Shown one piece after another: positions 9,020-22,160 of a stretch of 64,000 nucleotides of DNA. This DNA comes from Homarus americanus (taxonomy: Eukaryota > Arthropoda > Malacostraca > Decapoda > Nephropidae), in NCBI RefSeq assembly GCF_018991925.1, contig NW_024756914.1, positions 7,614,817 to 7,678,816 on the forward strand, read 5' to 3'. Below the pieces are notes generated by a model that saw nothing but the letters and a program-made list of their open reading frames with translations, made no database searches and was not told the origin of the DNA. The first letter of the stretch is position 1, and each line of letters starts with the position of its first letter. Made by a program: the position numbers and the translations under genes.

Positions 9020-10393
9020 CAGGTTGTACTCTAACCGGCAACTCCGGAGCCTGACCAGTGCCGGACCATGGAAATTCATCCTTCTTCTGGATAGATAGTG
9101 ACTTGTGCTTATGCCTGGAAGCACTAGCACCACTTTCTGCTTCATGGTCTCTTTGAAGACATATTGAAGGGTTAAATGTCGCATAGTAGCTTCTCAAATT
9201 TCGCGAAGTTTTATTTCGACGTTTTTGCTTGAACACACCAAAAACAAACAATTAAAAATTTTGAGGGCTGAAACTCGATCGGACGTGTTTGAACGGCCCA
9301 CCATCGTTCAGACGATGCACAATCATGTAAACAGCGTCATTTCAGTACAAAAGATTCATTATGGTTACTTTTATGTCTTTTGATTGAATTAATGTTTATG
9401 TGTGAAAAATGGGCAATACACCATTAATAGTAAGTAGAATATTAAAACACACAAGGAAATGAGACAGCATTGTTTTCGTTGATTATAAAACCAGTGACTG
9501 GCTGGTTCTACATATAAACTGAAGAAGATGAGACCCTGGTTATAGCTGTAGTAAAATTAATATGGTTGTTTTAAGTAATGTTATTTAATGTTAATAAATG
9601 GAACAATAGAAGTAGCTAACGATAATGGTAAAAAGAGATCGCGCATAAGTGCGCACAAGTGAAAACATATCGTCATTACTCTAAATAAGAATATGAAACC
9701 AACACTAATTTACCATTCATATATATTTTAATTAATGTTTAACTTTTTATTGAATTAATGTTTGTGTGTGCAAATGAAATTCAATTCATTAATATCGTGG
9801 AATATTAACACGGAGAGCAAGACGGCTGCTGCGCGCATTGTTTTCGTTAATGCTTCAAAACCAGTGACTGATTGGTTCTACATATAAAACTGAAGAAACT
9901 AAGACCCTCATTGTAGCTGTAGTAAAATTAATGTAAAAATTAATATGGTTGTTTAAAGTACCTGTAATGTTATTTAATGTTAATAAATGGAACAATATAA
10001 GTAGCTAACCAAAAAAGTGAGTGCTGTATGTAAGTCGCATATGTGAAAACATTACTCTACATAAGAATATGAAAGCAACACTTATCTATACTGCCTATAT
10101 ATTGAAGGGTTAAATGTTGCACTCTGTTTAGACAGAGAGAGAGAGGAGCGAACTGCCGGATGTAAAACAAACCTTAATTTCCAGCAGCTTGTTGTTGTTG
10201 GTTTTTTAAGGATTAGCCCACCCGGCATAGGTCACTGACCCACATTGGGGCCTGAGGGGCAAAAATTTAATACTCCAAAAAATAATAATTAATAATTCAG
10301 ATAAGTAAAAAAAGCTACCTATTGGACAAACTAAAATCATTCGACCACGGAGTTTCCGGACCACAGAATGCCGGAATAGAGAGGTACAACCTG
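9020..10393. mobile_element. Non-autonomous DNA element with CAGGTTGTAC inverted ends (pogo/Tigger-like)
   Basis: The left end reads CAGGTTGTACTCTAACCGG and the right end, inverted, CAGGTTGTACCTCTCTATTCC. Both are followed by CCGGA-rich sequence, which gives imperfect terminal inverted repeats. The bases outside each end are ATA. The 1374-bp interior has no intact transposase and holds two direct copies of repeat R (9520-9615, 9890-10015). Assignment to the Tigger/pogo group rests on the style of the termini and is tentative. Confidence 0.55.
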
Positions 10394-10541
10394 ATACAGT
10401 CATCGCAGGTTAAGTCCTAGATACTGCTTGAAATGATGTTAACTTGATGGACGTTGTCCGAAAATACATAAACCTATCAGATTTATTCTAATGGGGTTCA
10501 GGACCCAACCCCAGTTTCCCATTTTACAACCATTTAGACCC

Positions 10542-11215
10542 ACTAAATATATATATACTGTATAATGTTATGGTAAATATATCATAAACACACATAGGCA
10601 TGGCTAGGTTTATTACAAAGTGATGAAAAGGATAATGTAAAGTGGGTAGTCCACAAAACATGTAGCCATGCTCTCTTTATTTGAGTGCCCGTCAAAAAGT
10701 CCCGTTTTCTCTCACTTCAGGACACCTGAGTCGTCTGTTTTCTTAATCTTAGAGTGCAGTACACCAGACACCTATTTATTTTTAATAATGACAGAGAATT
10801 TGAAATTGAAACTGGGGTTGTAATTGTTATAACTTATATATGATTGATTACAATTGAATATTCAAGATCTCATTGTGAGTGATGTTTAATGCTCAACTGT
10901 CTTTATGGTTAGTAAAACTTGTCGTCTGCAGTTGAGTGGTACATGTGAGGCCTTGTGTTTGTACAACCGCTAAATATATAGATATATAATGCTATGGTAA
11001 TTATCAGAAACAACACATAGCATACTGTTTAATACAAAGTGATGAAAAAATACCACAGTGTGGTGGTCCACAAAACATGTAGCCACTCTTGAGCCCGTCA
11101 TAGAGTCCGCTCTCACTTCAGGACCCTGAGTAGTCCGTTCTCTAATCTTAGAGTGCAGTACACCAGATACTTCTTTATTTCGTAGTAATGACACAGAATT
11201 TGAAATTAAACCCCA
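10542..11215 (+). repeat. Direct repeat pair of ~250-275 bp
   Basis: Copy 1 is about 10542-10818 and copy 2 about 10967-11215. Shared blocks include CACAAAACATGTAGCCA, TCTTAGAGTGCAGTACACCAG and CAGAGAATTTGAAATT. They lie in the same orientation with about 150 bp between them. They could be two LTR-like ends of a lost element or a simple duplication; no clear TG...CA ends were found. The rest of 10394-11505 shows no gene. Confidence 0.65.
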
Positions 11216-11503
11216 ATTGCGTTAGATGCAACTGTTGAGGCAACTAGATATGTCTGATTACAGCAAATGTGTTATTGTCAATTTGAGGTGAAAGATTTTA
11301 TCCTCAATAGATGTAGGTTAACATTACACCTAGAGGCAAATGTTTAAAAAGCCTAATCAAGGAAGCACATTCCTTTAACACATAATATCTGACCAGTATA
11401 AGGACATCATGTTCCTGAAGTGCAACCAAACAACGTCACTTTGGGGCAGCCAGACGTACACTATATGGACGTTGTTAGATCAGAACCAGCTAACATGTGT
11501 AAA

Positions 11504-11661
<158 letters not shown>

Positions 11662-11989
11662 ACCACAAAACAAACACAAAAAACCATTTTAGATCTGTGA
11701 TTAGAAAAAATGTATGAAACTGTCCACCATTGTAGGCTTTCTGCACACATTAATTTATAGTTATGGCTTTCATGATAATATCATGAAGACCTGACCTCAT
11801 GTTTCATAAGGTCACCTGATATTTAAGCCTTTCTCTGTCCATGTAATCCAGTTAAGCCTGAAGATAAGCCCCTGAATAAAGACTAAACCTAAGGTGCTAC
11901 GTTGTTTCCCTTTCCCCGATGTGATTTCATCAATATATATATAAATACCTAAACCACTACTGAATGTGATACAGGTGATTAATTTTATC

Positions 11990-13420
11990 TCCTTTGTGCA
12001 AAAATATATACACTTATATTCAAATTATTCGTTGTCAAGGATTCCAACAATGCAAATTATATTCTGCTAACTTTAGTCTGTGATATTATATAAGATAAAA
12101 ACTGAAAGCCTAAACCATGGCTGGGCAGATGGGGAGAGGGAGGGAGGGAGCAGGAGGCGAGGTAATATGTTTGACAGCTGGCGCTGAAGGTCTAATCATG
12201 TTTATTTATCAGTCCTTAAAAGACTAAGCTTTTCATTGAAATGACCAGAGAATATATTTCCATGCTGGAATTACTGTAAGATAGTGATTAATTTGAATAT
12301 AAACAAACTATAATTTTCAATATAAAAATTTTATTATCATAACTTATGTTAGATTTGCACTTTAGCCTATATATTTTTTTACATTTCTTTTAGTATGGTA
12401 TGTAAATGAATAAAATAAATGAAGAAATTTATGTAAATCTACTCAAAATACAGCTGAAAACTAATATTACTAAAATGTACTAAACTAATGTACTAAAATT
12501 TTATCTCTTGTGCAAAATATATATATTGTATTCAAATTATTCATTGTCTAAAAGATTCCATAAAATTTATTCTCCTAACTTTAGTCTGTGATATTATATA
12601 AGATAAAAACTTTAAAGCTTCACTAGATAACCCAAACCTGGCTGGAGGGGGGGAGGGGGTGAGGTGGGAGTGGAAGCAAGGAGGCAGGGCCGGATTCAGG
12701 AGGCAACTGACCAGGGGCCTGGCCAACTGGGGCCTCCACATATTACAATTATTTTATTTATTTGTTTATTCATTTGGATTACTTTTTATTTTCATTCTTT
12801 AAATTATCTATTCCATCACGTAAAAACTATGTTCAGTGTTATGTGATAAAATTAGGCTAGCTACTCTGGACAGAACCATTATTTGAGTAGAGGTTTATCT
12901 GATTAATAATGCAAAGAATCATCTCTGTAATAACTAATATATTCTATTCTGTAGTCCCTCAAATTTTGACATGTTATCAAGGCTGGTCGACTTGAGTTCC
13001 ACAATGTCTCACTTTTGTGTGTTGGGAATTGTACACTAACAAATATACAGCACAAAAATTTCTCAATGTTCTAATTTCAATATAAGGTTCAAAATCTCCA
13101 AAGAGATGTGTTTAGGCTCTGCCTAATTAGCCACACCCCACCCTCTTGGGTTATAATGAAGGGCCCAGCCAAAGAAGTCCATGGGCCTCCATTATGGCCC
13201 AACCGCACTGAGGGGAGGTGACAGTGACATGTTTGACAGTTGGTGCCGAAGGTTTGCAAGTATTTATTTGTTTATTTATTGTCCTTTAGATTGAGTTTTA
13301 TTTTTTGCTTATAAACATCATAGAAGTAACTGTATATAATTGGCATTGCTGGAATTCTTATAAGATAGTGATTAATTTGAATGTAAACATGCTATAGTTT
13401 GCACTAGACAAAAATTGTAA
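11990..13420 (+). repeat. Local tandem duplication, second copy carrying an insertion
   Basis: About 11990-12330 and about 12490-13420 are homologous in order: GTGCAAAATATATA, CTAACTTTAGTCTGTGATA, a purine-rich GGGAGGG tract, ACATGTTTGACAG, and AAGATAGTGATTAATTTGAAT. The second copy is longer because a block (12685-13210) sits inside the purine-rich tract. Confidence 0.75.
12685..13210. mobile_element. hAT-like non-autonomous insertion
   Basis: This block is absent from the paralogous site near 12150-12170. It starts CAGGGCCGGATTCAGGAGGC and ends GGCCCAACCGCACTG, giving weak CAGKGC inverted ends like the short hAT MITE at 44457-44527. The flanks CAAGGAGG (12677-12684) and AGGGGAGG (13211-13218) agree at 5 of 8 positions, a degraded 8-bp duplication at best. 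It has no transposase. Confidence 0.55.
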
Positions 13421-13559
13421 TTATTTTGTACATTATTTTGATTACATGTACAGTACAGTTCTTAGACAGTGTGTATGTAAATAAATTATATTAATTGTAT
13501 GTGTTACAAAATCGAGCCAAAAATATTAGTTTAAAACTTTATATAGACAGCGTGTGGAT

Positions 13560-13830
13560 ATAAAATGTTCTTTAGAATGACCAATAATTTAATATAGAAA
13601 ATGCAAAATATTCAAGAACACAACCTTCTTGATATTTACCCAAACACTGCAACATAGAACGATTTACTGTAATATGACTAAATGGTCAGTTTATGCCAAC
13701 AAAAACAGCTATCAGAAGGATTTCGCTAATCAACTTTTTGCCGCTAACCGAATTGAAGATCCTTATGAGAGCTAATTTGTTAAATCAAATTGTTAACGGT
13801 GCCAGTTCAGTTAACCGAAAATCACTGCAT
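13560..13830 (+). mobile_element. Relic of the Tigger MITE family seen at 54366
   Basis: It shares AATGACCAATAATTT, TTCTTGATATTTAC and a terminal block with AATTGAAGATCCTTATG and GTTAACCGAAAATCACTG with the element ends near 54720-55110 and 62150-62231. Only the right-hand part is recognisable. Confidence 0.5.
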
Positions 13831-15320
13831 AAAGAATAATTGAAATCAAATACATATTCAGTAATAAACAATAATGAATTTTGTACATATTTCAAGACAA
13901 ATGACGTGGTATCCTTAAATGTGCACATATATGTTGGCGTTCTAATCCACTCTTTTTTCCTTTACGAGTGTTTTATTATTCACTCCATAGCCATTAAATA
14001 ACGTTACCAAAAACAAATATATTTAATTTTTACATTAATTTTGCTACAGCTACAACCCCAGCTTATTTTCTTCATTTTCTCGTGGAGAACTATCACCCGG
14101 ACTCCCGGCTGTAAACACAAATCTGTTGGCCAAGGCCCATCTCTTTATGTGAATCATATTATTATTCATTTTATTGTATAAGGTGCATTCAGAAACATTA
14201 TTTAAAGAATATAGTTTGTAGTTTTCATTAATTGTATTGTTTTAGGGGGAAAAGAGGTAAAAGCCACACAAAGATATGAAAAGGTCACACTTGGAGAAAG
14301 CATCTCATTATTATTGCTTAATTTAGCTACTATAAGACACCACTTTACACTGCAATATTGAGAATATGGCTGTCATTATTCAGAGCTTTAATACTGTACC
14401 ATATACAGTAATTGTACACCACTATCCCCTAAAAATTTACTCCTAATACACATTATGCTTCAGTTTATTTTGTAAGATTTACTGTAAGTATTCTACTTTG
14501 AATATGATTTCACTGGATAATAAGGTATTTTAAGCTACTCCCAAAACATTACACTATTTAAACAATTAATCAACTATAGAATTTGATATGCCCCACCCCA
14601 TCACCATCGGGTGCTGTTGAATACATTTTTTCGAGAGCAGTGAACGGGTCGAGGGAAGGGCTTTCTGATGAAGAAGCAGCAGCAAATTCTGTTGTGTTCC
14701 ACCTTAAACAATTCAGCATAATTACAGTAAATTATATTGAATGAGATAAAGAATGCTTAATGCCTATTACATTTGTGTGTGACCAACTTGACTCCTTCAG
14801 AACATTATATAAATGCCATATAAGATAAGCATTTTCCTAAACCATGTATCTATGCCAAAGGTTAACCCCAAAAAATGAGGACGCTTGACTGAAACCATTA
14901 AATATGGTAAAATTGCTTAAGGTATCCGCTTTAAGCTGACAAAATTATTGACAAAAATAAAAATTAAAAAAACAAAATTAATTAAAAATTATAAAATATA
15001 AATAAAAGGATATAATTTGTCGTGAAGACGACATGCCCGCCTATAAGCCAAAATTTCAAGGGAGCAAGGCAGACACACCTTGTGACCCACCGACGCTGGT
15101 AAACAAAGGGACACGACACGCACCTTGGTCATAAATTAGCATCACCCACGATAACATCACTTCTGCTCTCTCGCCCGCTTGATTGTGTTTTAGTGCGCTG
15201 AACTTGCTTCAAACTTACTCATACTGCTAATAATGTGATTATGTTGTAGACTGAAGTAGCAATTATATCTTTGCATTATTATTGAAAATAGACAATAAAC
15301 TATACCCTAAGAAAGTGTTA
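13831..15320. other. Non-coding DNA, one repeat R copy, otherwise nothing recognised
   Basis: A minus-orientation copy of repeat R is at about 13985-14090. The remainder has no sizeable reading frame, no tRNA-like sequence and no clear element ends. It abuts the Gypsy-1 copy 2 LTR at about 15323-15327. Confidence 0.6.
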
Positions 15321-15506
15321 GGTGTCTGTAAGAGAATTCATCGTATATGTTTCTCCTGCTGTTGGTGGGGGCTTGTCTATGTGTCACACGCTTGATAGAA
15401 TAAAGCCCAAAGAACATGGTCTATGATTCAAACCTCTCACATGGCGCAGTGAGTAGATCCTGGGGCCCCATTACGCCCATTTACCCACGTAAGAACGCCT
15501 TCGACA

Positions 15507-18500
15507 TGGCCCATATACCCATTCTGGACGCCTCAAGGGGACGCCTGTGGGCATCTCTCTACACCGGGCGGGGGAACACCATCGCCAAGGCAGCCGCCAT
15601 GAGTGCATTGATGGCTCAGATGGCGCTCTAGCTGCTGGCGGTCATGCTTCATGCCTGTCATGAGCCCCCAGCAGCTGCCTGAAGTGTGGAGGCAGAAAGA
15701 CATGAGGCGTCCAGTTTACTGGTGCTGCTGGTCACGCCAACTGGAGCCACACCCACATTCGCCTGAACTGCGTCCCTGCACCCATATTTGACCGAAATAC
15801 CCCAGCGGGTCAGTGAGTAGCTCTCGCCTGCGGTAGCCTCCTGGACGCCTATCAGTGGAATGGTTCTTCAATCTTCAAACCAAGCTGTGAAATGGAACGA
15901 AGCTCTTTTTCAACAGCAAACAAGGTGAAGAGGAGCCCATGGAAAGGTATTTTCAACGCTACCGCAGAGGCAGTGGAGTGTGAATTTAAATGTCCCACCT
16001 GTATGCTAACGATCTCTCTGAGTACATGCTACTACGTAAAGTTATAAGGCCTGAGTAACACAGCGTTGAAAAGGGAAATTTTCCAGGGTACTCTAGTTAC
16101 AATAGTAATGAAGGCTTAGAAACAAATGCATGTTATTTGAGGCAGCAGTGGCATGCTGGTGCAGCATTCACAGGCAGTGAACAACCGGAGAAAATGGCTG
16201 GTGATGACGTCACCGTGAGTCCGAGGCGCCCACCTGACACCCCAATCAACAAGATTAGGCACTGCATGCTCACAGCCTCTGATGTAACGCTTACATGTCG
16301 CAACAGCCAAGGCTACTATCAAAAGTACATGAGTAGTCAGCCCTAAGGCTCAGGATGTGTCAGACACTGCAATGGCAAAGCCTGCTACCCCACACCCCAG
16401 TTTCATAAGGTTCAGTCCCAGGCCAAAGCACCTCCACCACCCCCCAGCTACTGTAGCTGACACAGCAAGCAGTGTGTGAAACCCTGCTCAGACACGGCAG
16501 TGCCTGGGCAACCCTCGGTCTCATAACCTGGTGGACGAGGCAAACAAACAGTCATGTCTGGGGCCTGCCTGCCGCCTCGGTGACGAGGGGTCCACTGTCC
16601 AGGAGGCTCATCAGGCAGACAGCCAAGGCCCTCTATCTGTCATTGGAGGCCTGTGCGCCCCAACTTGGTGCCTGTCGACTCTGCCCATAGACGTGCTGTG
16701 GCTGTGAGCGATGGAGGAAGCGGCACACCGCCACGATCTACCCTCAACCCTACCTGAGAACAGCCGTTTCGCCCAGGCCAGTTGAGATACCCCTTGCCTC
16801 CTTTGGAGGAGAATGTGGCCAGGCTGGAGGCATGGCCACTCACGACTTCGATCAACGATCCAACAGCAGGTCCTCACTGCCAGTCATGATCATCCCCTCA
16901 CAGACCCACTCACCTCCGCACGACTCTCACGCCGTCGCACACCCGCCCGTTCCGGAAGCACAAGAGAAGGCCGTTAGGAGGACGTTGCAGAGGCGTCATC
17001 AGCCAGCCTGCAGAGGCTACGGAGGGTGCCAGGATGGTCAGGCCAAGAAAACGAACACCAGGCGACTGTGGACTTCCAATGCCTCACGCAAGTTGTCGAG
17101 GAGACGAACACACCTGCACCATTCGACATGGTGTCTGGGGTTAGCACTCGCTCAAACCGTCGCCAACGCTTTTGGGGATTTCCATCAAGGAGTTGAGGAG
17201 GAGAGCAGACGTCTTGACCACATTCTACGCCGGGCCGTTTTCGATACTGCGATATGGGACATTGTCAGCCGATGCTTACACCAAGAGGTTTGACGACGCT
17301 ATTCAAGATGTGCCCTGGCACAAGTGCGGACACTTATGGCTCCAGTGTGAACGTTCGCACACTTACGATTTTGGAGACCTGCGCCAGACAGGTATCACGC
17401 TGAAACCAGAAAAGTTCTTGTTCTGCAGGAGAGAAGCTGAGCTTGTGGTTTCTCCTGTAGGGACCTGTACCAGCCCACTGCCCAATGTCTGTCAGACATC
17501 ACACTTGCCGGATCAGCCATCAATCACTGACATAGGTCCTGCATGTTTGGTTAACCAAGTTGTTCTCTGCCACTGCACCTGTGATGGAGCCCTTTCCGTG
17601 AGCTCCTCCTAGCATTCAGTGGGCAAGCAGGTGTATTAGATCGACCAGCTGGTGGCTCAAGTTTCTGCCAGGCCCAGGACACCATCTGTCAGTGCTGGCA
17701 GACGGCTTGGTGTATCATCTATTGAAACCCTAGGGTTCCACGCAGCTGTCACTGATTAGCAGGAGGCATCGGCTTCCGTCGTCCTGCAACAATACTGTGC
17801 CTGTGCCTTCCAGAGACGCCTCTTCATGCAGAGGAGGGTAAGGTTGGCCTGTGTGGAAGCCGACTGACCACGGCCGGCGCTCGCTATGCTGCAGTAAGGG
17901 GAGGCCCACTGGTGTGGTGCCTGCAAGGCCAGGCTGTTCCTCCTGGCTGCCCGAACCTCATTCTGGTGACGGACCACCGCCCCTTAGTTGGCTTGCTAGG
18001 GACAGAGACCTCAACGATGTGGCGCCCATTCTCCCTCAGGCGTGTTATGCGGGACATGGACCAAGAGGAGGACCTGTGCGCTGCAGTGTGTGCAGTCACA
18101 ATCGCAGCACTGGATCAGGATGTAACACTATGGCGAATACAGTGTAAAGCGGTTGTCGACGACCTAGTGTACCAGATTTAGTGTCGAGGGTGTTGCCAGA
18201 CTGGCACCCCACAAGTCGCAGAGGTGGCCTGTCTGTGCCCGCATTTCGGTGAGAGGACAGTTGGTTGTACTGGGGGCTTGGTCACTAATTTGAACGGGGC
18301 TATGTGTGTCATCCCCACCTCCACTTCAGTCGCCAGTTAACCTGCATGCAGGGCACCAGGGCCTGACTAATGTAAGCAGGCCCGCAGTCTGTCGGCCGGC
18401 ATGGAGGGTGACCTGAAGCATTTCACGGTCCTGGTGTGTCAGCTTGCGGAGACCCAATGCCCTTCCCAGCTTCCGAGACAATCATATTCTGAATCAGCAC

Positions 18501-19275
18501 CAGACTATCTTCAACAAGTAGCTGATTTGTTCCACCTGCAGGGCCGCACCTACCTAGTATATGCTGACCACTGGATAGTTGGCTGGAGATCGTCACCAAC
18601 GAGGCCACCTCTGGCATCGCCAGTCTGCAGGCCTACTTCACGAGGTGGGGCTGACAGATCTCCACGGATGGAGGTACCAACCTTGCCAGCCTTGAGATGA
18701 CAGATTCTCAAGTCATGGGGCCGAGGCGCTTGCTGGCTCCACCAAGTCCAATGGCAGGCAGAGGCTGGGGTCAAGGCTGCCAAGAGGTCTTCTCAGGATA
18801 ACATCAGACTGGGCAGCTGGACTACATAGACATCCCAGCCTCCCAGTAATCAACACGCTGTCGTCGCCCAGTTCAATCTTGCCACCAGCCGCCAGCTCTG
18901 TGACGTTCTCGTACACAGGACATATGGACCAGACTGTAAAATGAAGAGGAGCTTGGCCGAAACCCAGGACGGTCTCCTGCTGAGGGAGGTATCCCGCCAG
19001 CTGGCCCCATGAAAATGAGGTGCAGGACGCAGCTACTGCTCACAGGACAGGCATAGTGGTGGGCTCCTCAGCAGTGTATGCCGCAGCTGAGGTGAAACCA
19101 TCGCCGACACTCATGAACGATTCCACACCAGTTTACTACTCCGTAAAAATGCTGCCTGGCCCTTCAGTTCTCCGCATCTAAGGCTCTTCACACCTACGGC
19201 CCCTCCCCAGGCGTGGCAGAACGCAGGAGGCCGAGGCCCCTGGCTATTGACGGACCACGTGGTGGTGTATGCGAT
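15507..19275 (+). pseudogene. gag-pol: Gypsy-1 gag-pol pseudogene (copy 2)
   Basis: Only short frames survive, but each aligns to copy 1. The gag start is at ATG 15507. RT fragments with TVANAF lie near 17156-17170 (AAC at 17165-17167, the same Asn as copy 1). AYTKRFDDAIQDVPW is near 17275-17310. The CVDD motif is lost in a deletion near 17325. RNase H has TDHRPL near 17970. The RNase H-integrase joint near 18075-18120 is in one frame and lacks the extra GT of copy 1. An integrase fragment with SNGR-like and GVKAAKR coding is near 18750-18790. The 18790-19275 part, which is the Pol C-terminal tail, has no counterpart in copy 1 because of the gap. Too many frameshifts for expression. Confidence 0.85.
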
Positions 19276-19408
19276 GTAAACAGTTTAGAGAGGTTTTTTT
19301 TTTTTTTTTCCTTTGTTTGACTGGTTTTCCTGCATTATTGTTGTTTTTATGAATGCATTCCTTTTGTTAGTTCAAATGTGCATTGTCATTTCTTTTAACT
19401 TGGGGAGA

Positions 19409-19540
19409 TGTATCGTACCATCGATTTAATATGTTTCCCATGTTGAGATGGGGCTTGTCTTTGCAGCGCCTGTTGCCAGTCACCATTGACGCTTAGAATA
19501 AAGTCTACAAAGAACGTGGTCTATGATTCCAACTCTCACA
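19409..19540 (+). repeat. 3' LTR of Gypsy-1 copy 2
   Basis: It starts TGTATCGTACCATCG directly after the purine tract and ends AACTCTCACA, matching the 5' LTR of copy 1 at 2709-2850. It contains AATAAAG near 19498. Confidence 0.83.
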
Positions 19541-19675
19541 GTCTCCTTAATACTTTTTTTATGAATTAATGCACTGTATTTACTGTATTCTCGAACTGTT
19601 AGGACGTTTCAAATATGTATACCATTGTGTTAGTGCTTGCATATTATTCTCAGCAATATGAATCTTTGAAGGTAC

Positions 19676-21517
19676 TGTACATCATTGTCATCCTTAAAAT
19701 CTCTTTTAATTCATATTACGCTACATAAAATTCAAATCCACGCGCTTTGAGTTTCAGAAAAACGGAACGTTGATAAAGATAACTAACCTACTAAATGTTT
19801 TTATACTGAATTGTACCAAGGTACTGCCATATAATATTAAGTGGAATAAGTATTTAAGGAGAACTCAAGGTATCTATAGATGATTTGAAGGTCCAATTGA
19901 TATGGACTAGTGCACTATAAGGATAAGTGTAGATGCTTGTTTGGGTACCATTTACGTCTGTGGAAGATTAGTGACTACCGAGGTATCATGAGAATATAAG
20001 AGAACAATGATCTGGAAAAGGATAAATGACCTAGGAAGTGTTGGAAGTGATCCAGAAACTATACTACAAAGAAAATATCTTGTATGCCTCGGTGTGAGCT
20101 TAATACACCTCGTTATCTCATGTGACGAATAACCACGAACAATGCAATGATCAGAGAATCTTATGAATGTGTTCAACGATTGCAACGTGAGAGGAGATGA
20201 TCCCTAAATACAGATTGAAGTGAAGTGGATATACCCACGCCATGAAAATACGACGCTAAGCTTTGTTCGAGGCTAGCGCCCATTCCGCACTGGGCTACAG
20301 TTTTCAGTTAATGATATAGCCCAATTAATTTCCCCAGGAACTGGCAAACCAGACACTTACTTTAGTATGTAATTTAGGATTAAGATATATAATTATAAGG
20401 CATAAGGTCACAATAAATAAACATGTGAGAACCAGAATAATATCAAAGAGAAAATTAAAGATTGGAAACTGTAGGCCTAGTTCAGTGAGAGACGCGAGGC
20501 ACCGTCCTTAGTAACGCCACGTCTCTCACCAAAACAGGTCAGTGAACTCCATTGTGCTCCATTCAGCCCTAAAAAGACTTATCTAGCAGTTTTTTACATC
20601 TTAAAACCTTGCCTGATGTTATAAAGTGAAGTAATAGTTGTACTAGTGTGTGGTGATAAAAGCCCATCAAGTATTATGCTTAGCAATGCCACGTCTCTCA
20701 CCAAAACAGGTACCATGCATTCAGAGCGTCGGCCATTACCACACTGTGAGGGACTCACCATGTGTGGTGTAGCTGCTTACGGCCATTATGCATCTCCACT
20801 GTGAATCTGTGGATACCCTACATATCACCACCCAGGATAGGAGAAAATAATTGTATGTTTGAGAAGATTCGCGGTCGCTATGTGGAGCGACTTAAGAATA
20901 CCAGGCGTGGAACCAGTTCTGGTACGATTACCTGGGAAGTATCCCATCTACTCTGCAAGAGTAGAGTGTGAACAAGGTATCTGGTATGTGTACCTAAGAA
21001 TACCGAGGACTTCCATACATGTAGGTGTGGAGTGTACCCGGGATGTGGTGCTATGATATAACATGTGGTGCTGTAATGTAACATGTGATGCTATACTCTA
21101 ACAGGTGGTGCAATCTGATGTATTGAGTGTATTGGTAAGAAGGAATGACCGAGGTAAGGAGGTCATTGGTTATGAAGAATGAAAATGATAATAGTAGTTA
21201 TTTGATAAAGGACGTATATTGATGTGACGTGCAATGAGCATAATAGTGGTTCTTCTGATGAAGGCCAATTCTTTTTGTATTATGATTGGACGCAATATGT
21301 TTTATAAGGAATAAATTAGTTAAGTCATGCTTGATGTTTCACCAGTCTCCCCACACTCGACTTGGTCATTCAAAAACCCAACCCAATGCCTAGTTTACTC
21401 TGCCTGCTACCTAACGAGCTACATACTGTCCAGGGGGTCTGGTGGCAGCGACCTTAAAATTAAGAGTAGAGTTAAGTTATCCCCTTAGAATTAGTGACCA
21501 AGGAATCGGACAATATA
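19676..21517 (+). mobile_element. Family A LTR-like element, long form, copy 1
   Basis: The left end TGTACATCATTGTCATCC is followed by TTTTAATTCATATTACGCTAC. The right end has TCTGGTGGCAGCGACC near 21438-21454 and finishes CAATATA. Both ends match the other family A copies at 27756, 33598 and 45626. The 1.84-kb interior matches the 45626-49377 copy (for example 20100-20280 with 48700-48860 inverted, and 20850-21070 with 46030-46270 inverted). There is no coding sequence. No clean target duplication is seen here (GTAC on the left, ACGA on the right). It may be a very long solo LTR or a non-autonomous element with short inverted ends. Confidence 0.72.
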
Positions 21518-21840
21518 ACGAGTGTTACTAACAATAAAGACAGTTAAAGCTTTCAACATCGCTCACAAAGGATCCTGTATGCTTTAACTGTAATCAGACA
21601 TATCTAAGTTGATTCAAAACAATGGTGTTCTCTCTCACATTCAGATTCACTTTATAGAGTAGTTGGTTTCAGGAAGTCAGAGAAAATGGACGGCACCTAA
21701 GCCAGGGAGCGATGAGAAAATAGACGCCTCAGATGAGAGATTCAAAAAGAAGGCATAGCGACACGTTTTGAGGGCTATTGAGCGTAATATGAATCGTCTG
21801 ATTTTACGATAAGTGACGTGTCCGACCGTGGTCATTACAG
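21510..21840 (+). repeat. LTR-like repeat E, copy 1
   Basis: The segment begins near TGTTACTAACAATAAAG and continues through GACAGTTAAAGCTTTCAAC to GTGGTCATTACA. The last ~250 bp, TGTAATCAGACATAT...GTCATTACA, recurs at 45035-45299, and the first ~50 bp recurs at 43762-43815. The ends TGTAATCA/TCATTACA are near-inverted. No coding sequence and no target duplication seen. The following 21841-22034 holds nothing recognisable. Confidence 0.55.
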
Positions 21841-22160
21841 ACTTAGAAATTATAAGCAAAGAAACATAAGAATTATTAGTATATATACCCCAAAAAAGAT
21901 TAATAGAAATAGAGACAAGAATATAAGTAAATAAGTATTGAAGAGAATAAGAAGATGAAATAGGAGATAAAGGGAAAACGTGACCCTTACAAAAGAACTG
22001 TCATTAGCCCACACTATAACATCATCGAGGTAGCTCCTTACTTTTACTTTTTACTTTTGTCCTCTTCACCACTGATCGGCTCGTTAGCCACTTGGGCGAT
22101 CTGTCACGTCTCTGATTACTTTTCCTTTTCTTTTATCCTCTTCACCATAAGATCGGCTCG

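Larger units (their letters stand above)
15323..19540 (+). mobile_element. Gypsy-1 copy 2, full-length but heavily eroded
   Basis: The 5' LTR is about 15327-15441, the PBS at 15442, gag-pol about 15507-19275, and the 3' LTR 19409-19540 after a purine-rich AACTTGGGGAGA. The order matches copy 1 throughout and also shows the region beyond integrase that copy 1 lost in its gap. The flanks GTGTC (before 15327) and GTCTC (after 19540) may be a mutated 5-bp target duplication. Many losses of one to ten bases are spread along it; corresponding gag-pol lengths are about 3.28 kb here against 3.78 kb in copy 1. Confidence 0.88.

Noticed and set aside
21438..21454. TGGTGGCAGCGACC as a true primer-binding site with the LTR ending just before it
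   Set aside because: In three copies the target duplications lie about 60-90 bp beyond this motif, so the motif is inside the mobile unit. It may be a relic of an ancestral arrangement.
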